Assembly (NCBI GenBank): GCA_937901145.1
Contig: CALCHE010000053.1
Coordinates: 1 to 19,342 of the forward strand
DNA: 19,342 nt
Source: an uncultured Clostridia bacterium
GTDB lineage: Bacteria > Bacillota > Clostridia > Oscillospirales > Acutalibacteraceae
Reading direction: 5' to 3'
Numbering within the stretch: the first letter of the stretch is position 1; each line of letters opens with the position of its first letter. A program made the position numbers and the translations under genes. The notes under the pieces were generated by a model, which did no database searches, had not been told where the DNA came from, and saw only the letters and a list, made by a program, of their open reading frames with translations. Of the stretch, positions 13,681 through 19,342 are shown piece by piece.

Positions 13681-16218
13681 ATGTACAGATCACTTAACGG
13701 ACAGTGGCTTTTCAGAGAAAAAGGAAAGGAAAAATGGCTCGATGCTATCGTTCCCGGATGTAACTATCTGGATCTTATGAGAAATGAGATTATTCCCGAT
13801 CCTTTCTACGGACTTAATGAAAAGGACTGTGAATTTGTCGGTCATCTTGACTGGGAGTATGTAAAAACCTTCACTCTTACTGAGGAAGAAATGCAGTATG
13901 ATGAAATCTGTCTTGACTGCAGAATGCTCGACACCCTCTGCCACGTTTACCTTAACGGTGAAGAGGTGGCTTATACAGAAAACTGCCACATCGGTTATAG
14001 CTTTAAGGTGAAAAAATTCCTTAAAGAGGGTGAAAATGAGCTGAAAATTCTTTTCCTTTCTCCTGTGAAATATGTGGAGAATATCGCATCAGAAACTATG
14101 GTTCCCCCTAACTCAAACGGTATGAACGGTATCGTCTTCGTCCGCAAGCCTCAGTGTCATTTCGGCTGGGACTGGGGTCCCGTTCTCGTTCCCTCGGGTG
14201 TCAGCGGTAACATCGGTCTCGAATTCGTGAAAAAGGCAAGAATAAAGCACCTCGGAGTTACACAGACACATTCTGACGGTAAAGTAACCGTAGGCTTCGA
14301 CTGTGAAGCAGAGCTTTACGGTGAAGGTGTGAAGTGTGAGGTGACACTCGTCCATCCTGACGGCACAGAGGAAAAAGCAGAAGGCTTCAAGGGTGAATTC
14401 ACCGTAGAAAATCCTGAGCTCTGGTGGACTAAGGAGCTTTCGGGAAAGGATGCTCAGCCTCTTTATAAGGTAAAGGCAGAACTCATTTACGAGGGTGAAG
14501 CTGTCTCAGAAAAAGAGAAGAAAATAGGTCTGCGTACTCTTTATCTTGATCGCAGTAAGGATGAATACGGCAGTAATTTCTGCTTCGTGCTTAACGGTGT
14601 ACCGATGTTCGCTAAGGGTGCCAACTGGATTCCTGCTGACTCCTTTATTAACCGCTTCGACGAAAAGGCACTTAAAATGTATATCGATACGGCTCTTTTC
14701 TCTAACTTTAATCTCATCCGTATCTGGGGCGGCGGCTTCTATGAAAGCGACGAAATGTACGATATGTGTGACGAGAAGGGCATACTGCTGTGGCAGGACT
14801 TTATGTTTGCCTGTCAGCCCTACCCCTTCTTTAAGGAAGACTTCCTTGCAAATGTAAAAAATGAAATTGAATATAATGTAAAGAGACTTTCTCATCACGC
14901 CAGCCTGGCACTCTGGAGCGGTAACAATGAAATCGAGACCATGAGCGGCGGCTGGATGTATATGAGAGAATACATAAAATGGACAGAAAAGTTCTTTTAT
15001 GACATTCTTCCCGTAGAGCTCAGAAAATACGATCAGGTTACCTCCTTTATTCCCGGCTCACCCTGCGGTACAGAGTATAATAAGGGCATAAATTCGGATA
15101 ATGTGGGTGACACACATCTGTGGAGTGTATGGCACGGCCTCGCTCCCATGAAGGAATACCGTCACCGTATGACCCGTTTCTGCAGTGAATTCGGTTTCGA
15201 AAGCCTTCCCGATATAAAGACTGTGGCAGCCTTCGCTGAAAAGAAGGACTATGCACTGGAAAGTGATGTTATGAAAAGCCATCAGAAATGCGGTTCGGGT
15301 AATGCAAAAATGTTTTATTATATCCGTACCCGTTTTAAAATTCCTCAGAACTTCGAGGATTATGTTTATCTCTCACAGATTACTCAGCTTAACTGTATCG
15401 AGGATGCTACTGAGCATTGGCGCAGAAACAAGGGCAGATGTAACGGTGCTCTTTACTGGCAGTTCAATGACTGCTGGCCTGTATGCTCCTGGGCGAGTAT
15501 CGACTACTACGGAAACTATAAGGCGTTACAGTACGGTGCCAGACATTTCAACCGTCCTCTTACTGTTTCCTTCGAGGATAAGGGGAATGACCTTAATGCC
15601 TATATTATCAATGACCTTCGTGAGGATAAAACAGTCAAGGTAAGACTTTCTTTATTTGATTTCGTAAATGGAATCATTTATTCTGATGAAAAAGAGCTTA
15701 CAGTCAAGGCACTGGCTAATGAAAAGGTATTCAGAAAAGATCTCTCTATTCTCCGTAAAGCCTATGATGTGAAAAATACAGGTGTACTTCTTTCTCTTAT
15801 CGAAGACGGTGAGGAAACGGTGAGAAGAGTCTACCTTTTCGATCAGGAAAAGAGACTTAATCTTCCCGGAACCGCATTAAAGACAGAAAAGAAAATCGTC
15901 GGAGATAAGGTAGAAATCACTGTTACGGCAGACAAATATGCACGACTTGTAAGGCTCGAAAGTGCGAGTGTAAGGAACTTCTCCGATAACTGCTTCGATC
16001 TTTTACCAGGAGAAAGCAAGACTGTTACTATTACTGTCGGAGAAGACTTTTCAGCCGAAGAGCTTATGGGCAGCATAAAGGTTATTTCTCTCACGGATAT
16101 TCCAACACGTAAAATGTCTGTCGAAGAAAAAATAATGGTGGTAAAAATGGCTACTTCACCGATGAATATCGGAAACGCTATTTTCCACAGACAAAGACCG
16201 AAGGATGTGGAAGTATGA
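13681..16218 (+). CDS. GH2-family beta-mannosidase
   Basis: An 845-residue retaining exo-glycosidase of GH2, releasing terminal beta-D-mannose from manno-oligosaccharides (EC 3.2.1.25). Order: N-terminal sugar-binding jelly roll beginning LNGQWLFREKG (about 1-180; includes the beta-mannosidase hallmark FGWDWGPVLVPSG, 161-173), Ig-like domain (about 185-290) and TIM barrel (about 295-620). The catalytic acid/base is E417 in LWSGNNE and the nucleophile E503 in CSEFGFES. NGALYWQFNDCWPVCSW (588-604) lines the active site. C-terminal beta domains complete the usual ~840-residue length. No signal peptide, so it acts on imported oligosaccharides. AAGGAG lies 8 nt before the ATG, 21 bp after the surface protein gene. 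The stop overlaps the next ATG. Confidence 0.96.
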   Translation: MYRSLNGQWLFREKGKEKWLDAIVPGCNYLDLMRNEIIPDPFYGLNEKDCEFVGHLDWEYVKTFTLTEEEMQYDEICLDCRMLDTLCHVYLNGEEVAYTENCHIGYSFKVKKFLKEGENELKILFLSPVKYVENIASETMVPPNSNGMNGIVFVRKPQCHFGWDWGPVLVPSGVSGNIGLEFVKKARIKHLGVTQTHSDGKVTVGFDCEAELYGEGVKCEVTLVHPDGTEEKAEGFKGEFTVENPELWWTKELSGKDAQPLYKVKAELIYEGEAVSEKEKKIGLRTLYLDRSKDEYGSNFCFVLNGVPMFAKGANWIPADSFINRFDEKALKMYIDTALFSNFNLIRIWGGGFYESDEMYDMCDEKGILLWQDFMFACQPYPFFKEDFLANVKNEIEYNVKRLSHHASLALWSGNNEIETMSGGWMYMREYIKWTEKFFYDILPVELRKYDQVTSFIPGSPCGTEYNKGINSDNVGDTHLWSVWHGLAPMKEYRHRMTRFCSEFGFESLPDIKTVAAFAEKKDYALESDVMKSHQKCGSGNAKMFYYIRTRFKIPQNFEDYVYLSQITQLNCIEDATEHWRRNKGRCNGALYWQFNDCWPVCSWASIDYYGNYKALQYGARHFNRPLTVSFEDKGNDLNAYIINDLREDKTVKVRLSLFDFVNGIIYSDEKELTVKALANEKVFRKDLSILRKAYDVKNTGVLLSLIEDGEETVRRVYLFDQEKRLNLPGTALKTEKKIVGDKVEITVTADKYARLVRLESASVRNFSDNCFDLLPGESKTVTITVGEDFSAEELMGSIKVISLTDIPTRKMSVEEKIMVVKMATSPMNIGNAIFHRQRPKDVEV

Positions 16219-17171
16219 AAAAGATAATAAAAGGAACGCTGATAGGTGCAGGCGTAGCAGGACTTACCGCTTACGGCCTTGCCACCGTAGCCAATGAGGC
16301 ACTCTTTAACCGTAAGATTACATTCTCCCCCGAGTTCAATCAGAAAATGTCGGGTTGCGATAACAGTCACCTGGGTGAGTTTTTGCAGAATAACCTTAAA
16401 TGGCTCGAGGAATACGGTTATGAAAGACATTTTATCGTTTCCGATAAGGGCTACAGACTCACGGGTTATCTTGTTAAAGCTGAAAAGGAAAGCAATGTTT
16501 ATGTTTTCGGCGCTCACGGCTACAGAAGTACCGGAAAAAGGGAGTTTTCAAAATTCGTACAGTATTATATAGAAAAGGGCTACAATGTTTTTCTTCCCGA
16601 TCACGTAGCTTCAGGTGAAAGCGAAGGTACATGGTGCACCTTCGGCTATAACGAGAGAGAAGACTGTATGAAATGGCTCGGTTACCTTACGGACACCTTC
16701 GGAAAGGACATAAAGATTATTCTTCACGGTGTTTCTATGGGCTGTGCTACAGTCTGCATGATGAGCGGAAGAGACGACCTTCCCGAAAATGTAAAATTTA
16801 CCGTAGCTGACTGCGGATTTACCGTAGCAGAGGATTTCTTTAACTGGAAAATAGCTAATCTCGGCTTAAAGGGAAGTAAAGCTATAACCAAGGGTGTATT
16901 CCTCGCGGGTAAGATAAATCACGGTATGGACCTTTTCGATGTTTCACCTATCGAAAGTGTGAAAAAAGCAAAGGTGCCCATGTTCTTCGTTCACGGTGAA
17001 AAGGACGGACTTGTTCCTGCTTATATGTGCTGTGAGCTTTATGAAGCCTGTGCAAGTGAGATGAAAGAAATCTTACTCGTTCCTGAGGCAGATCACGCTC
17101 AGGCTTTTATCCACGGCAGAAAAGAGTATGCAGAGGTAATTGACCGTTTTGCACAAGAGCTCGGATTATAA
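16215..17171 (+). CDS. Anchored alpha/beta hydrolase (esterase-type)
   Basis: A 318-residue protein with an N-terminal hydrophobic helix (about 5-26, Gly-rich) acting as signal anchor, then an alpha/beta hydrolase domain. Oxyanion region G99-A-H101-G102; nucleophile elbow G172-V-S174-M-G176; acid D264 in VHGEKDGLVP; His H294 in PEADHAQAF. It resembles the 'alpha/beta hydrolase, serine aminopeptidase S33/dienelactone-like' proteins common in Clostridia; the substrate is unknown. The ATG overlaps the mannosidase stop (ATGA), so it is coupled, and it is the last gene before the terminator at 17187. Alongside a beta-mannosidase a sugar deesterifying role is plausible but unproven. Confidence 0.88.
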   Translation: MKKIIKGTLIGAGVAGLTAYGLATVANEALFNRKITFSPEFNQKMSGCDNSHLGEFLQNNLKWLEEYGYERHFIVSDKGYRLTGYLVKAEKESNVYVFGAHGYRSTGKREFSKFVQYYIEKGYNVFLPDHVASGESEGTWCTFGYNEREDCMKWLGYLTDTFGKDIKIILHGVSMGCATVCMMSGRDDLPENVKFTVADCGFTVAEDFFNWKIANLGLKGSKAITKGVFLAGKINHGMDLFDVSPIESVKKAKVPMFFVHGEKDGLVPAYMCCELYEACASEMKEILLVPEADHAQAFIHGRKEYAEVIDRFAQELGL

Positions 17172-17186
17172 TATATAATAGTATAG

Positions 17187-17214
17187 GCATCTGCCTCGTG
17201 CAGGTGCTTTTTTG
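17187..17214 (+). terminator. Intrinsic terminator of the 9477-17171 operon
   Basis: GCATCTGC (17187-17194) with GCAGGTGC (17200-17207), one G-U pair, then TTTTTTG. Fifteen bp after the stop codon. Confidence 0.9.
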
Positions 17215-17228
17215 TTTGCGGAAACAGT

Positions 17229-17297
17229 GGGGGGCGAAGCCGCCGTATACGGCGCCCCGCGCGCGGGGAACGGCATAAATGCCGTGCTTCGCCCCCC
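17229..17297. repeat. Perfect four-stem cloverleaf inverted-repeat element
   Basis: The outer stem is GGGGGGCGAAGC (17229-17240) with GCTTCGCCCCCC (17286-17297), 12 bp perfect. Enclosed, in order and almost without linker: palindrome CGCCGTATACGGCG (17241-17254), palindrome CCCCGCGCGCGGGG (17255-17268), a single A, and ACGGCAT-AA-ATGCCGT (17270-17285). Very GC-rich against AT-rich surroundings. It lies just past a terminator and encodes no credible protein; open frames crossing it have no ribosome binding site. Confidence 0.85.
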
Positions 17298-17348
17298 CCG
17301 CCTTCCAGCATCCTCTGCGTTAAAAGAAAACATCGACACCTGTCTATT

Positions 17349-17383
17349 AAAAATCAACACATACACTTTATTTGTTGATTTTT
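17349..17383. repeat. AT-rich inverted repeat upstream of the esterase gene
   Basis: AAAAATCAACA (17349-17359) and TGTTGATTTTT (17373-17383) are perfect complements separated by 13 nt. It could be a weak bidirectional terminator or an operator; it lies 86 bp before the 17469 start. A TATAAT at 17419-17424 and TTGTTC-18-TACAAT (17401-17430) nearby are candidate promoter elements for the esterase gene, but neither is convincing. Confidence 0.5.
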
Positions 17384-17468
17384 TACTGTGTATTAGCACT
17401 TTGTTCATAATATCCAATTATAATTACAATATTGAAGAGAATTTATGGAGTTTATATAGGAGGATAAT

Positions 17469-18482
17469 ATGAAGAAACAAAAGAAAAAAATCCTGCAGCT
17501 TGTATCAAGCACGGTTATTATAGCGACTGTGCTTTTTGCAGCACTGTACGGTATTTCACATTTAAAATATGAGCGCTCTGTTATGGCGACTCTGGCAGAG
17601 GTATGGATGGTGCTTATCGACCGTGACTCTATTTATGAGGAGGGCGAGGGCTATATAGAAAACATTAAGCTCAGAGAGAAGACTAATCTCGAGCCTCACG
17701 AAAAGCCATCAGGTGTTTCGATGGATATACCTTATAACTATGTGTATGAGCATGATATGCAGGTCTACTATTTCAATATGGAAACCTTTACTGACACTCT
17801 TCTCATTTACATTCCCGGTGGCGGTTATCTCAATAACCCCCTTAAGTATCACTGGAAGCTGATTAATAATGTTTCTCAGAACGCTCAGTGTCCTGTGGTG
17901 ATGCCTATTTATCCGAAACTTCCTCATTATACCTGCGAGGAATCATACGAGGTTATGATGGAGTTCTATCTCGACATCGCATCAAGAGAGGGAGTAAAGC
18001 ACATCATCTTTGCCGGTGACTCCTCAGGCGGTGCTATGAGTCTCGTTCTGGCTCAGAAGATAAGAGATCTTAAGGCTGATATTCTCGAGCCCGAGCAGCT
18101 CTTCCTCTATGTTCCCTGGATGGACGTTACTATGGAAAATGAAGAGGTAGAAGAAATCGAGCCTATCGATCCTATGCTCGGTATGCACGGACTTATCGAC
18201 ATCGGTATTAAGTGGGCAGGGGACCTGGACCGTAAGGATCCTGTGGTAAGTCCCATTTACGGTTCCTTTGAGGATCTCGGCTACATAAGCCTTTTTACAG
18301 GCACCAAGGATATGCTCTGTCCTGACATTATTAAATTCTCTGAAATGCTTACTGAGCAGGGAATTGAACACACATTTATGCTTAAGCAGGGACTTGACCA
18401 TCCCTATCCGCTTTTCCCCACCCCTGAAGCTAAGGAAGCACAGCAGATGCTTATTGATGCTATTTTAGCTACAAAAGGATAA
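17469..18482 (+). CDS. HSL-type anchored alpha/beta hydrolase (esterase)
   Basis: A 337-residue protein. A Lys-rich start and hydrophobic helix (about 8-30) make it membrane-anchored or secreted. The hydrolase domain follows the hormone-sensitive-lipase pattern: oxyanion loop YIPGGGY (114-120, in place of HGGG), nucleophile G183-D-S185-S-G187, acid D281 in TGTKDML, and H311 in GLDHPYP. The usual GDSAGG is here GDSSGG. Acyl-ester or acetyl-ester hydrolysis is expected; the substrate is unknown. Strong AGGAGG lies about 6-7 nt before the ATG. It stands alone between the cloverleaf element and its own terminator. An acetyl esterase working on mannan or another glycan beside the beta-mannosidase operon is conceivable (inference). 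Confidence 0.87.
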   Translation: MKKQKKKILQLVSSTVIIATVLFAALYGISHLKYERSVMATLAEVWMVLIDRDSIYEEGEGYIENIKLREKTNLEPHEKPSGVSMDIPYNYVYEHDMQVYYFNMETFTDTLLIYIPGGGYLNNPLKYHWKLINNVSQNAQCPVVMPIYPKLPHYTCEESYEVMMEFYLDIASREGVKHIIFAGDSSGGAMSLVLAQKIRDLKADILEPEQLFLYVPWMDVTMENEEVEEIEPIDPMLGMHGLIDIGIKWAGDLDRKDPVVSPIYGSFEDLGYISLFTGTKDMLCPDIIKFSEMLTEQGIEHTFMLKQGLDHPYPLFPTPEAKEAQQMLIDAILATKG

Positions 18483-18487
18483 ATTTA

Positions 18488-18518
18488 ATCCGTCCTGTTA
18501 TTCGGGACGGATTTTTTT
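18488..18518 (+). terminator. Intrinsic terminator of the esterase gene
   Basis: ATCCGTCC (18488-18495) with GGACGGAT (18505-18512), then a run of T. Five bp after the stop codon. Confidence 0.95.
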
Positions 18519-18585
18519 GTTCTGTATTGTAATTTCTTGTGGTAAAGCAACAAAAAACACTTGTACATTTTGTATAAAAAATCAG

Positions 18586-18614
18586 TTGACTTTGTAAAAA
18601 AATTACTATATTAT
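18586..18614 (+). promoter_or_regulatory. Sigma-A promoter of the sigma factor gene
   Basis: TTGACT (18586-18591), 17 bp, TATTAT (18609-18614). The -10 lies 33 bp before the ATG. No sigma-H or sigma-K type consensus was noticed here. Confidence 0.7.
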
Positions 18615-18647
18615 ATTCATAAGTATTAGGATTGGATAAGTCTATAG

Positions 18648-19226
18648 ATGGATAATTATTTTCAGTTAAGTGATGAACAGCTTGTCTTTCTCGCCGTAGA
18701 AAGAGACGATGAAGCTCTGGCTGTGCTTACAGAAAGATATATGAATGTGGCTAAATACATTGCCTCATCCTTTTCATCAGATAGCGAGGTTATATCCGAT
18801 CTTGTCCAGGAGGGTATGATAGGATTTTTAGGAGCCGTTTATTCCTACGATAAGGACGGCGGAGCTTCCTTTAATACCTATGCATCCCGCTGTATGAAAA
18901 ACCGAATCATCGGTGTTCTGCGAGCAACTAATACCAAAAGACACATCCCTGAGGATATGATAGTCTCTCTGGACAGTCAGATAAACAGCGGCGCGAGGGA
19001 GCTTACGCCTGAGGAAAGCCTGCTATCTGACAAAAATGCAGAGTATATCACATCTGTCATTAACGGTGAGCTTTCTGAGAGAGAAAGAGAAATCTTTATG
19101 CTTCATCTGGCGGGTTCTTCCTACTGTGATATAGCTAAAAAGACCGATACCACTGTCAAATCCGTGGACAGCGCTCTGCAGAGAGCGAGAAGAAAACTTA
19201 AAAAAAGACTTCAGAACGAGGTCTGA
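18648..19226 (+). CDS. Sigma-70 family RNA polymerase factor, sigma-H-like
   Basis: A 192-residue sigma factor. Region 2 spans about 10-95: LVFLAVERDDEALAVLTERY, then the core-binding and -10-binding stretch DLVQEGMIGFLGAVYSYDKD (51-70) and FNTYASRCMKNRI (75-87). A short linker, then region 4 (about 137-190): LSEREREIFMLHLAGSSYCDIA with recognition helix TTVKSVDSALQRARRKL. No region 1.1 or 3, as in sporulation sigma-H (SpoIIAC-unlike, SigH/Spo0H-type). SigH proteins usually are ~205-220 residues, so this one is slightly short. The Shine-Dalgarno is weak (AGGATTGGATAAG upstream). The gene family directs early sporulation or competence genes; whether this is the true SigH or a paralogue is unresolved. 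Confidence 0.88.
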   Translation: MDNYFQLSDEQLVFLAVERDDEALAVLTERYMNVAKYIASSFSSDSEVISDLVQEGMIGFLGAVYSYDKDGGASFNTYASRCMKNRIIGVLRATNTKRHIPEDMIVSLDSQINSGARELTPEESLLSDKNAEYITSVINGELSEREREIFMLHLAGSSYCDIAKKTDTTVKSVDSALQRARRKLKKRLQNEV

Positions 19227-19310
19227 TTATATGCCCTGAACTCAAAAGGAGAAAATTTTTCGGTGCAAATCCGATAAGGGCGATTTCAAATTCAAGCGAG
19301 GTAAAAAATC

Positions 19311-19342
19311 ATGTACGAAGACAAAACACTCAAATGCAAAGA
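19311..19342 (+). CDS. Zinc-ribbon domain protein, 5' end only
   Basis: Only ten codons are inside the window: MYEDKTLKCK, continuing off the edge. Clostridial small zinc-ribbon proteins (about 60-150 residues) commonly begin MYEDKTLxCKDCG, so the Cys9 would be the first zinc ligand. GCGAGG lies about 9 nt upstream. It is 84 bp after the sigma factor with no terminator between, so probably co-transcribed. Identification rests on the N-terminal signature alone. Confidence 0.6.
   Translation, partial: MYEDKTLKCK

Noticed and set aside
15843..16517. Minus-strand open frame (224 codons) across the mannosidase/hydrolase junction
   Set aside because: It overlaps two well-supported plus-strand genes and has no recognisable protein features.
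17229..17297. tRNA gene suggested by the cloverleaf
   Set aside because: The arm lengths are wrong, there is no TTCGA loop or anticodon loop, and the arms are perfect palindromes.
17099..17472. Open frames on both strands across the cloverleaf element
   Set aside because: They exist because the GC-rich palindromes lack stops. No ribosome binding site, and they overlap a terminator.

Overview
The window looks like chromosome of an uncultured or gut/rumen-type member of the Clostridia (Oscillospiraceae/Ruminococcaceae-like). The evidence is moderate-to-low GC, strong AGGAGG-type ribosome binding sites, sigma-A promoters of the TTGACT-17-TATACT kind, an RNA polymerase sigma factor resembling sporulation sigma-H, a cobalamin riboswitch feeding an ECF-type vitamin transporter component, and surface proteins built from Ig-like, FN3 and Cys-x-x-Cys modules. 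The genus assignment is inference. No tRNA, rRNA, CRISPR array, transposase or phage gene was seen.

Layout. Positions 1-126 hold the end of an interspersed palindromic repeat cluster. A plus-strand operon (235-1749) encodes a small membrane protein, a GNAT acetyltransferase and two tandem paralogous small membrane proteins, ending in a bidirectional terminator (1764-1794). A minus-strand operon (6159 to 1807) carries a GH63-like glycosidase followed by a membrane-anchored metallophosphoesterase. A single secreted protein gene (6439-7053) has its own promoter and terminator. Positions 7054-8052 are about 1 kb without a credible gene, filled with palindromic repeats, a heptamer repeat and a chain of hairpins.

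From 9399 leftwards a cobalamin riboswitch (9061-9320), followed by an intrinsic terminator (9022-9048), controls a two-gene unit: an anchored DUF4430 (transcobalamin-like) protein and an ECF S component. Together these probably capture and import a corrinoid using a shared energising module encoded elsewhere.

A back-to-back promoter (9411-9439) drives a long plus-strand operon: a glycerophosphodiesterase-like protein, a HAD hydrolase, a 909-residue secreted modular protein with a duplicated beta-helix region, a GH2 beta-mannosidase and an anchored alpha/beta hydrolase, ending in a terminator at 17187-17214. Immediately after it is a 69-bp GC-rich element (17229-17297) that folds almost without a spare base into a perfect cloverleaf. 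The right end has an HSL-type anchored esterase (17469-18482), its terminator, a sigma-H-like sigma factor with a clear promoter, and the first codons of a small zinc-ribbon protein.

Taken together the genes suggest a carbohydrate- and glycoside-processing gut anaerobe (GH63-like enzyme, beta-mannosidase, two esterase-fold hydrolases) that scavenges vitamin B12. The most unusual material is non-coding: the cloverleaf, the modular GTAGGG-headed palindromes and the hairpin chain at 7504-7935.
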